A stretch of 64,000 bases of DNA from Mytilus californianus (lineage: Eukaryota > Mollusca > Bivalvia > Mytilida > Mytilidae), in NCBI RefSeq assembly GCF_021869535.1, contig NW_026262712.1:99390140-99454139 (forward strand). Direction: 5' to 3'. Of this stretch, positions 57,001 through 64,000 are shown one piece after another. Every line of letters starts with the position of its first letter. Position 1 is the stretch's first letter. The notes beneath the pieces were generated by a model. The model was not told the DNA's origin. It did no database searches and saw nothing but the letters and a program-made list of their open reading frames with translations. Both the position numbers and the translations under genes were made by a program.

Positions 57001-60000
57001 TATTTTACCGGCAACTTTTGCAGGCTTGGAAAAAAAAGACTTAGAATCTAAAAAAGTATTCTTCTTGCTGAAACACACAATGCAAATAACATTTATAAAT
57101 CTAAATCCTGTTATGCATTAATAAATTGCTTCGCCGAGCGCAGCTGGATACGACCGCAGAGGTCCAACCCTGAACAGTTGGGGCAAAAATGGACAGAATA
57201 TTCGCGCTTGATACAGGTCTGAATTTGGATTGTAATTAAATATTGACACATAATAGGTTTCTGACACAGAATAACTGTAGTCAAAGAAATTAGTATTGGT
57301 TATATGATTTGAATTTATATTCAATTTTTTGCTTTTGTGCAATACACTATGCTGTTGAGAATTGCCCCCCCCCCCCACAATTTTTTTTTATCCCCCCTTT
57401 TTTTGCAAAATAAATATTTGAAGAAATGTTTTTCTAATTTTTTAAATCTTAAGAAAAAATTGTCCCCCCCAAAATTTCTTTTTTACCCCCCCCCTAATTT
57501 TTTTCATCCCCCCCCCCCCTTTTCCAAAAAAAAAAATTATTTCCCTCAAGATAAGGTCATAATCTCAATTCAAATTTCCAATGGAGTTTACAACCATGAT
57601 TACCAATTTAATAGTTTAAAGCAGTGTAAGGGAGGTAATCCAAACTTAACATTTTACTTAAAAGTAATTGTCCATTAACCAGGACACTGTTGTTTTTTTC
57701 CCCTTTTTTGTCCCTAATTCCTAAACGGTTTCAGCCATAACCCCCAAAAGCCAATCCTAACCATCCCTTTCTGGTATGGAACCTTGTGGTATAATTTCAG
57801 AGAGATCCATACACCGTTCCACAAGTTATTGTCTGGAAACTAGAAAAAATGCTTATTTGGGCCCCATTTTGGCCTCTAATTCCTAAACTGTTAGGACCAC
57901 AACCCATAAAATCAATCCCAACCTTCCTTTTGTGGTTATAAACCCTGTGTTTCAATTTCATAGATTTCTATTCACTTATACAAAAGTTATTGTCCGGAAA
58001 CCAAATGTCTTCGGATGACGACGACGACGACGACGACGACGTGATACCAATATACGACCGCAAATTTTTTTGCAGTCGTATGAAAAGAAATTGGCAATTG
58101 TTGCCAAAGATAGTTTTGTGACAATATGATTGGCTTCAATATATATATATATATATATATAAACAAGTCTAAATTGAAAACAACGTTCAAACCTATGATT
58201 GCGTTGGATAAAAACCGCAATTTTTATACGTGTGCATGCAAAACAAATTTCTTTGTAGAGGGGTCTAAATACAGCACAAACAACATTTTCCAAAAGACCA
58301 AAAAAGTGAAAAAGTATATTTTTAACAAAACGCATTTGACTAGCAGGTCGAACAACGGATGTTCTTAAACCCTGCTGACTGCCATGGCGATTGCCAAATA
58401 AACGGATCACAGATATAACACAATGGATCTTAATTATATTAATTTAATACCAAACAGAAAACAATAAACTTGCGGAAAAGATGGTATACCGCAAACATGA
58501 GGTGCAAAAATTTGTACACCATATCCGGATTTCGACAATTAATGTCTCTTCAGTGATGTTAGGAATCGAAACGGTATTTGGAAGGCCATATAATTTACCT
58601 CAATTTGGGATTGACTCTTGAATTTTGAAGAGTCGAAATAGGATGAACGGATCATATAAACCCGAAGGCAAATATAATACAAGCCCAAACGAAAAAATAT
58701 AAACAAGTCTAAATTGAAAACAACATTCAAACCTATGATTGCGTTGGATAAAAACCGCATTTTTTATACGTGTGCATGCAAAACAAATTTTTTTGTAGAG
58801 GGGTCTAAATACAGCACAAACAACATTTTCCAAAAGACCAAAAAAGTAAAAAAAATGTATATTTTAACAAAACGCATTCGACTAGCAGGTCGAACAACGG
58901 ATGTTCTTAAACCCTGCTGACTGCCATGGCGATTGCCAAATAAACGGATCACAGATATAACACAATGGATCTTAATTATATTAATTTAATACCAAACAGA
59001 AAACAATAAACTTGCGGAAAAGATGGTATACCGCAAACATGAGGTGCAAAAATTTGTACACCATATCCGGATTTCGACAATTAATGTCTCTTCAGTGATG
59101 TTAGGAATCGAAACGGTATTTGGAAGGCCATATAATTTACCTCAATTTGGGATTGACTCTTGAATTTTGAAGAGTCGAAATAGGATGAACGGATCATATA
59201 AACCCGAAGGCAAATATAATACAAGCCCAAAAGAAAAAATATAAACAAGTCTAAATTGAAAACAACGTTCAAACCTATGTTTGCGTTGGATAAAAACCGC
59301 AATTTTTATACGTTTGCATGCAAAACAAATTTCTTTGTAGAGGGGTCTAAATACAGCACAAACAACATTTTCCAAAAGACCAAAAAAGTGAAAAAGTATA
59401 TTTTAACAAAACGCATTTGACTAGCAGGTCGAACAACGGATGTTCTTAAACCCTGCTGACTGCCATGGCGATTGCCAAATAAACGGATCACAGATGTAAC
59501 ACAATAGATCTTAATTATATTAATTTAGTACCAAACAGAAAACAATAAACTTGCGGAAAAGATGGTATACCGCAAACATGAGGTGCAAAAATTTGTACAC
59601 CATATCCAGATTTCGACAATTAATGTCTCTTCAGTGATGTTAGGAATCGAAACGGTATTTGGAAGGCCATATAATTTACCTCAATTTGGGATTGACTCTT
59701 GAATTTTGAAGAGTCGAAATAGGATGAACGGATCATATAAACCCGAATGCAAATATATATATATATTTCTTGATGTTTAGACGAATTATATTTCTTTATT
59801 TATATATACGTAAATATATTAACAAGTCCAAATTGAAAACAACGTTCAAACCTATGATTGCGTTGGATAAAAACCGCAATTTTTATACGTGTGCATGCAA
59901 AACAAATTTCTTGGTAGAGGGGTCTTAATACAGCACAAACAACATTTTCCAAAAGACCAAAAAAGTGAAAAGAATATTTAACCAAAACGCATTTGACTAA

Positions 60001-61093
60001 CAGGTCGAACAACTGGTGTTCTTAAACCCTGCTGACTGCCATTGACGATTGCCAAATAAATTGATCACGAGATGTAACATGGATCTTAATTATTAATTTA
60101 ATACCAAACAGAAAACAATTTAATTGCGGAGAAGATGTTATACCGCAAACATGAGGTGCAAAAATTTGTACACCATATCCGGATTTCGACAATTAATGTT
60201 TCTTTAGTGATGTTAGGGATCGAAACGGTATTTGGAAGGCCATATAATTTACCTCAAGTTAGGATAGACTCTTGAATTTTAAAGAGTCGAAATAGGATGA
60301 ACGGATCATATAAACCCGAAGGAAAATTTTATACAAGCCCAAACAAAAAATATAAACAAGTCCAAATATATTTATATATTCTAAATATGTTTAATGAAAT
60401 TGAATAAAATAACACAGGGAAATATCTATCAAGAAAATTATACAAATCAGTTTAAGACAGTTTGTTATAATTTAAGGTAAAAATAATATGTAAATACAAG
60501 TACATGTACACATGTAGGTCATATGCTGACATGTTATAATAACAATTATTTGTTATTTAACTAGACCTACGCAAGATTCACAACTATAAATTGTCAAGAT
60601 TGGTAAAAACATGTCAATTAAAGTCAGCGTGATAGATATTTATCTGTGTGTCTGTTGAATCAAAACTATTATTGTCAAAGTATTAGAAATTTTGATAAAC
60701 TGTTCTATTCAAATGAAATTGTACATATTACACTATAATTGCTTGTACTTTTGAAAAAGACCGTCCGTTATGGACACCGGTTGTTATGGACAGATATGTA
60801 TGTGTTGATTTATTATAACATTATATTCGTTTGAATTTGACGAACTAGAATATAAAGAGTTTTTTGTAAATATTAAACAAGGAAATGCGGTATAAAACCG
60901 GAAGGTTAACACAGCTGTTTTAGTCTGAGGACACACCAACTGGAAAATATAGTTACTTACTTGTATCTTCTATACGATCTGGGGTCATTATTTCCGCAGC
61001 CCCTGGATATATCCCGGGATTTGGTCCGCCATCAAAACTGAGTCCTGGTCCTGAATACTCCGGGGGTGATATAGGATGAACGATCTTCGCCAT
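47493..61093 (-). CDS. TMEM272-like four-pass membrane protein with C-terminal EF-hand domain
   Basis: Six exons join to 1350 bp (449 residues and stop): 61093-60961, 54568-54452, 52860-52801, 52472-52197, 50212-50045, 48088-47493. All five introns are GT-AG with matching phase. The N-terminal region has PPPAYDSIF (46-54), the PPxY-containing signature of TMEM272-like proteins. Hydrophobic segments lie at about 88-103, 136-154, 176-196 and 230-248. The basic 157-165 loop and both termini fall inside by the positive-inside rule, leaving Cys111 and Cys214 in the two outer loops. After a short linker, residues 252-449 form an EF-hand domain of sarcoplasmic-calcium-binding/calexcitin type with one canonical loop DADQDGIISSDD (268-279) and degenerate later hands. 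The tail is Cys-rich (CDPICHPSCCDV). It is probably a calcium-responsive membrane protein; the function is unknown. The family assignment is from memory of its motifs. Confidence 0.85.
48330..49055 (+). mobile_element. Core-repeat/microsatellite element in intron 5
   Basis: Four tandem units of 161-165 bp start at TGACGCCAC-type motifs (48382, 48545, 48706, 48871) and share TAAGTTTCATAA, TTTGGTTGAGGCAAACTAAA and ATAACTCTAGAA. The last unit leads into GGACAGACGGACGTGC and CAGACGGACAAGG, then CCCTACGGGGACATAATAA. Tandem ~160-bp cores beside an ACGG-type microsatellite match non-autonomous Helitron-like elements of bivalves (inference). Confidence 0.65.
49262..49345 (-). repeat. tRNA-like SINE head remnant
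   Basis: Minus-strand B box GGTTCGAATCTC (49275-49286) is preceded by GGATGCAGG and a poor A box near 49330. The acceptor stem does not close, so this is a SINE remnant rather than a tRNA gene. It lies in intron 5. Confidence 0.45.
49500..49835 (-). repeat. Dispersed repeat family B
   Basis: Plus-strand landmarks: GTCAAAGAGACAACAACC, GGCCACCAATGGGTCTTCAA, GGTTAAACATGTTTTGGG. The same family is at 51083-51840 (split), 55660-55692 and 55965-56222 (opposite strand). Part of it (CGGGGTTAAACATG) resembles the type-2 Penelope tail, so it may be the tail of a related retroelement. Confidence 0.7.
50045..50212 (-). CDS. Exon 5 of the TMEM272/EF-hand gene
   Basis: Acceptor TTTTATACAG, donor GTAAGT. 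Encodes the second outer loop with Cys214 (HTLKCDEEFYNFYHD) and membrane segment 4 (MVVFIPYALYIIVSIFIVI), ending IPKA. Confidence 0.9.
51083..51845 (-). repeat. Family B repeat interrupted by a type-2 Penelope tail
   Basis: Family B sequence runs 51083-51235 and resumes at about 51690 (AAGACTAACAAAGGCTAGAGG) to 51845. The intervening 51236-51620 is a plus-strand type-2 tail (ACCCCGCCACATTC, GGGGCCTTTTATAGCC, CTCATTGGCAATCATAC). Order and orientation indicate insertion of the tail into an older family B copy. Confidence 0.65.
51868..52150 (+). repeat. Dispersed repeat (GAGCCTGTGTCGCTCACC family)
   Basis: Starts GAGTCCCTAAAGAGCCTGTG and continues with TGGTGATGGTGATGTGTTTG and TGAACTTGGCCCAGTAG, which I recognise as an abundant molluscan interspersed repeat. 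It sits in intron 4, close to exon 4. Confidence 0.5.
52197..52472 (-). CDS. Exon 4 of the TMEM272/EF-hand gene
   Basis: Acceptor TTTCTAAAG, donor GTATGT. Encodes the first outer loop (GSKYAGQCFRKKYDGKGK), membrane segment 2 (VLCALVLYVFFWRLLF), the basic inner loop (CDRKRTRRINK) and membrane segment 3 (YLFFFCCGLCFATFVLCII). Confidence 0.9.
52801..52860 (-). CDS. Exon 3 (60 bp) of the TMEM272/EF-hand gene
   Basis: Acceptor TTTTTTTCAG, donor GTAAGT. Encodes LQQIIWLGALVFAITYIRF, the first membrane segment. It is far too short for start-based ORF detection; identified by splice sites and exact phase fit on both sides. Confidence 0.88.
53039..53123. repeat. 25-bp imperfect inverted repeat
   Basis: Arms 53039-53063 and 53099-53123 pair at 21 of 25 positions (GTGGGT, ATGAGGTT and ACTGTC blocks) around a 35-base loop. 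In intron 2. Confidence 0.7.
53638..53796. repeat. Paired CCATACGCGTATGG palindromes
   Basis: A 14-bp palindrome at 53638-53651 and a 22-bp perfect palindrome at 53775-53796 share the core CCATACGCGTATGG. Related CCATATGG-type sequences lie between them. Confidence 0.75.
54452..54568 (-). CDS. Exon 2 of the TMEM272/EF-hand gene
   Basis: Acceptor TTGTTTCAG, donor GTAAGT. Encodes PPPAYDSIFVNDQRQ and the amphipathic NLWEKVHEWFEFS leading into the first membrane segment. Confidence 0.88.
55190..55310 (+). repeat. Duplicated end of a type-2 Penelope tail
   Basis: CTCATTGGCAGTCATACCAC and, 52 bp on, CTTATTGGCAATCATACTAC, each followed by ATCTCCTT: two tandem copies of the terminal ~50 bp of the tail. 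Confidence 0.6.
55693..55856. repeat. Perfect 41-bp tandem repeat, 4 units
   Basis: Four identical 41-bp units start at 55693, 55734, 55775 and 55816 (CACACGGAGGCATTC ... TTGTATTGCAGAT). The unit begins inside a family B fragment (GAGAAAATCCCGCACACGGAGG, shown in part), so it arose by local duplication. Zero divergence implies a very recent event. Intron 1. Confidence 0.9.
55965..56222 (+). repeat. Family B repeat, plus orientation
   Basis: CTCTGGCCTTTGTTAGCC, CACTGAACTAGTACACAA, GGTGGCCTTCGGTTGTTG and GTCGTTGTCTCTTTGACATA are the complement of the copy at 49500-49835. Confidence 0.7.
57118..58083 (+). mobile_element. Hairpin/(GAC)n element, copy 2
   Basis: Same order as copy 1 at 11307-12775: CGAGCGCAGCTGGATACGAC, GAACAGTTGG, an internal GGGAGGTAAT, two ~165-bp core repeats (GAGAGATCCATACACCG, AAGTTATTGTCTGG, AAGTTATTGTCCGG), (GAC)n at 58017-58041 and the terminal TACGACCGC hairpin. 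It lacks the ~130-bp repeats, and instead has a C- and T-rich stretch (57364-57536). Intron 1 of the EF-hand gene. Confidence 0.7.
57364..57536. repeat. Poly-C/poly-T tract cluster
   Basis: Runs of 9-15 C alternate with T- and A-rich spacers. The minus strand therefore has several G runs with quadruplex potential. Confidence 0.8.
58138..58160. repeat. (TA)n tract
   Basis: About 11 TA repeats immediately preceding array 2. Confidence 0.9.
58516..58559 (-). ncRNA. Type I hammerhead ribozyme, array 2 unit 1
   Basis: All 44 positions match array 1 unit 1. Predicted cut between 58522 and 58521. Confidence 0.85.
59058..59101 (-). ncRNA. Type I hammerhead ribozyme, array 2 unit 2
   Basis: All 44 positions match array 1 unit 1. 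Predicted cut between 59064 and 59063. Confidence 0.85.
59597..59640 (-). ncRNA. Type I hammerhead ribozyme, array 2 unit 3
   Basis: Core intact. One stem III change (AUCC to AUCU) leaves a U-G wobble with the partner G, so the fold remains possible. Confidence 0.8.
60170..60213 (-). ncRNA. Decayed hammerhead ribozyme, array 2 unit 4
   Basis: The core reads CUAAAGA: invariant G5 is A, which should abolish cleavage. A second change (GACA to AACA) removes the first stem II pair. Stem I, stem III and the cleavage triplet are otherwise kept. Confidence 0.75.
60961..61093 (-). CDS. Exon 1 of the TMEM272/EF-hand gene
   Basis: Starts at the first ATG of the open frame (MAKIVHPISPPEYSGPGL; purine at -3 and G at +4). 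Proline- and glycine-rich cytoplasmic N-terminus, with no signal peptide. Donor GTAAGT at 60960-60955. Confidence 0.85.
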
Positions 61094-62479
61094 TACAGCG
61101 CCACTTTGAATATCACATTCAAACACACACACTGGTATATTTTCGTTAAAACTCAAGTATTTTACAATACCATTTATAGATCTTCATTAACCGGGTAGCT
61201 GTTTACAAATCTGTAAATATCGATCGATGTTTTATTATAAAGGTAAGTACGTCAATACATGTAGTCATACAAATGTATCAACAAGGATGTAACCAGGTAT
61301 TACTAGGTCAATAACTAGGCCGAAGCGAACTTACATTAGTATATATATATGGTCATTTATCTGAAAAAAAGAAAAAAAGATGTCAATGACATTGTGCACA
61401 AGGCGTATTCTTGATTAAGGACCAACTAATTAAATCGAGGGTGATGATAAATAGAAATTAGTGATTCGTAGCTGTGCCAAAGCCTGTAATCTTTATATTT
61501 TAAATAGACGTAGAAATGTTTTATACTTTTTAAAATAATGTTCTTATAAATATGTTTTATATCAATAAACGAATAATTTATTTAATGTTTGTTTTATGTT
61601 ATAGTCTCTTATTATTCTGTACAGATAGTGGAGTGACTTTAACCATAAAATTATGCAAACAATTTAAACTTTTAGCAGAGAGATTAACAGTCATTAATCA
61701 AACGCATTTTCTAATATTTAAAGCGTGTTTTTGATAAACAGCACATGTTTCCTAAAATTCGAGTAAAAGTTAAAAAAATTAGTGAAAACCCATTTTTTTC
61801 TTTCTGATGCAACTGCTAATCACTTTAAATAAGTAGCACCCTGTAATAATTATCAAAGAAGTTTTTGACATCATCAATATCCTATAATTATGCTTTTAAA
61901 TTCTAATCAAACAGCAAATCATAACAACTCATACAGTTGCCTAAAATACCGCCATCTGCGGAAACACAGCTTTTAAGCACTTCTTCCTTTTTAAACATTG
62001 TATGTGGTCAATATAAGATTGAATAAACAAATTCTTAAGAATCTGAAATATTTAAAGTAAAAAAAATATGTGCGAGCATCTTACTATTTCTTGAAATAAA
62101 AGGGGGCGAAACTGTGAGATTGCAACCTGCACAGACTGAAATAAACATCTTTCGACTTTTCTAATTGTTTGATTTTTAGTTTCATTATAAACATTCATGT
62201 AGTGAAAAGACCAGTTATTTAATGTTAACCATAACAAATAAATTGAAAATATAGATAAAAACAAATAAAAAATAAATTAATGAAAATTGAAATTTCAATG
62301 AATTCAAAAACCAGTAAACACATTATAAAACTTTTCTTCGTGATTGCTTGAATTGCGTTGTTCATTGTTTTAATGCATTAATTCATCAAAAAAGAATAAT
62401 TTGGAAGAAACAAATCCATAAATACGCAACGATTCTAGTTACAATTAGTCTTCCTGAATAGCTTGAATGACTTGTTCCT
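61094..62479. other. Upstream region of the EF-hand gene
   Basis: Should contain the 5' UTR and promoter on the minus strand. A TATATATA run at 61338-61350 is AT-rich background rather than a convincing TATA box. No other gene seen; short frames at 61552-61734 and 62052-62264 are AT-rich noise. Confidence 0.35.
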
Positions 62480-62794
62480 TTTTCCTACGAGGCTGACTTC
62501 ATGCAAGTGCTTCTTATGGCGATTGAAAAGAAACTACCATTATCTTGAAACTTCATTTTCCATGATGTCCTCTCACTGTATAGTGCAAAGTTTGGGACAA
62601 TGTTGAACGCGTATTGCCCATTGAACTTGAATATAAAAGACTCAACAGATACATGCAGTTAACTCTATAATTACATATCTTGAAATCGCCGATAAGGGTT
62701 AGTTGAGAACAAATTTTACGACAAAAGAGATGATTTCAGCTACCGAATTGTAAACTTTTCATTTCTATGTAGCAACATTACAGCAACGCTTGCA

Positions 62795-62839
<45 letters not shown>

Positions 62840-63790
62840 ACCTCTGAAACCATGCAAAGTCGGAAATATTTATCATATGACGTATAAATGTAGTGTTTTG
62901 TATTTCCTAAATTTGTCTTTGCATGCTCAGTCGACGTACTGCCCGCGAAATTTAAAAAAAACTCTTTGTTTCAACACTTGCCCAACTGTAACGCGATTTC
63001 GCGACATCTTCCTGTGGAGTATATATCTCCAAGTTGATACAATATTCCAGAGCTTGCAATTACTTTCACGATTTCCTTGAGGTTACTGCTCACAATGAAG
63101 CTATTAAATAAAGGCAACTATAGTATACCGCTATTCAATAGTCATAAATCGATTTAACTGAAACAAAACCGGGTCACAAAACAAAACCGAGAGAAACCCA
63201 TCAACTATAAAAGGAAAACAACGGAATAACAGAAACACTGAACTGCTACAAAAACAAACGCCAACATACATAGAAACGGACTATTTGATAACAACTGCCA
63301 TATGCCTGACTTGGTAGAGGACATTTGAAGAAAAATGGTGGTTTGAACCTGGTTTTAAACCAGAGTTCAAATGCAAAGTTGAAATCATTCCTTCGAAAAA
63401 TTTATGGACGCCACTACAAGTTAGTTGACAGTTATGAAATATCTGATTCGCCAGATGACGACGAATAAGTTCCAATCGACGTAACCAAAAAACCGTAATC
63501 TCTGCCTTGAATGTCACCTGTCGAATAAGGCTTATCACCGAGTAAGGTATTACATGAGCCACAAGACGTGTGTCACATGTGGAACAAGATCTGGTTACCC
63601 TTTGAGAGCCCATTAGTTCACCCCAAATATTTTTGGGGGTTTGTGTTACTCAGTCTGTAGTTTATATGTTGTGTTTTGTGTACTGTTGCTTGTCTTTTTC
63701 GTTTTTTTGTCCCGGCTATGTCAGTTCGTTTTCAAATTATGAGTTTGAATGTCCCTTTGATATCTTTCGTCTCTCTTTAAGTAGTAAAAG
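62480..63790 (+). pseudogene. Type-1 Penelope-like element with two insertions
   Basis: Decayed RT C-terminal sequence (TACGAGGCTGACTTCATGCA, a TTCATTTTCCATGATGTCC block for the YIDD region, AAAAGAGATGATTTCAGC) is interrupted at about 62797-63014 by unrelated DNA beginning CTATACTACTAAAGGAAG. It resumes at AGTATATATCTCCAAGTTG, is interrupted again at about 63107-63350 by a repeat with AAACCGAGAGAAACCCATC, and resumes at AGAGTTCAAATGCAAAG. The tail follows (63540-63785). Confidence 0.65.
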
Positions 63791-63831
63791 TTTTAAAAAT
63801 TGTGGTTAAATGTATCATGATTACGATTTGG

Positions 63832-63834
<3 letters not shown>

Positions 63835-63866
<32 letters not shown>
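63835..63866. repeat. (TA)n tract
   Basis: About 15 TA repeats between the Penelope tail and the inverted 541-bp unit. Confidence 0.9.
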
Positions 63867-63870
<4 letters not shown>

Positions 63871-64000
63871 TTTTGTTAAAATATACTTTTTCACTATTTT
63901 TGGTCTTTTGGAAAATGTTGTTTGTGCTGTATTTAGACCACTCTACTAAGAAATTTGTTTTGCATGCACACATATAAAAATTGCGGTTTTTATTTAACGC
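63867..64000 (+). mobile_element. Third locus of the 541-bp hammerhead family (partial, inverted)
   Basis: GCGTTTTGTTAAAATATAC, GTTGTTTGTGCTGTATTTAG and AAAAATTGCGGTTTTTATTT match the complement of array units, so here the ribozyme strand is plus. The fragment begins mid-unit at the (TA)n tract and runs off the window. Any hammerhead would be in the next unit to the right. Confidence 0.8.

Larger units (their letters stand above)
58159..60366 (-). mobile_element. Retrozyme-like array of ~541-bp hammerhead units (array 2)
   Basis: Units begin at about 58159, 58699, 59241 and 59819 and end at 60366. They share the whole layout of array 1 with roughly 10 percent divergence (for example CAAACC for CTATCC, and one base fewer in the GCCATGGCG block). 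A ~60-bp AT-rich insertion with its own TA tract (59753-59818) precedes unit 4, which is also the most diverged. The ribozyme strand is the sense strand of the host gene, so intron 1 of that pre-mRNA would carry three apparently active hammerheads. Confidence 0.85.

Overview
This is AT-rich (roughly one third G+C), intron-bearing eukaryotic DNA packed with retroelements. The Penelope-like reverse transcriptases, their long shared 3' tails, tRNA-headed SINEs, core-repeat/microsatellite elements and hammerhead-bearing repeats all point to a marine bivalve, most likely a mussel (Mytilus-like). That placement comes from recognising repeat families, not from a database search. Nothing bacterial or viral-particle-like is present.

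Left part (1-20.3 kb). A 31-bp minisatellite is followed by a compact LTR element with matching LTRs and no coding capacity (2565-4182), a dead LINE, a SINE, and an unannotated tyrosine-rich terminal exon (7348-7591, minus). Next comes a 176-bp satellite split by a hairpin/(GAC)n element (10547-13647), a LINE endonuclease remnant, a Penelope-like element (14547-16440), and a 3.3-kb array of nearly identical 541-bp units (16956-20266).

Each 541-bp unit carries, on the minus strand, a sequence matching a complete type I hammerhead ribozyme: CUGAAGA core, 4-bp stem II, GAA, a loopless palindromic stem III, AUA cleavage site and a 6-bp stem I. Related units recur in an intron at 58159-60366 and at the right edge (63867-64000). 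All three loci abut (TA)n tracts. I read them as a retrozyme-type family: tandem transcripts would cut themselves into 541-nt RNAs. Penelope-like elements lie close to two of the loci and are the natural candidates for mobilising them.

Middle (20.3-47.3 kb). There is a SINE, a candidate terminal exon with a poly(A) signal (21287-21531), and a broken NTPase/ankyrin-repeat gene (23541-25279). A second type of Penelope-like element (31540-33876, resuming 39606-40405) appears to be interrupted by a nearly full-length CR1/L2-like LINE (33877-39605, minus) whose ORF1 keeps an SGNH-esterase triad.

Right part (47.3-61.1 kb). The one well-supported host gene lies on the minus strand. Six exons with consistent splice phases encode a 449-residue protein joining a TMEM272-like four-pass membrane domain (with an N-terminal PPPAY motif) to a C-terminal EF-hand domain of the sarcoplasmic calcium-binding protein/calexcitin type. 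Its introns hold the second hammerhead array, a second hairpin/(GAC)n element, a core-repeat element, nested retroelement tails and a perfect 41-bp tandem repeat. The last 1.5 kb is a Penelope copy with two insertions and the start of a third hammerhead-family unit.
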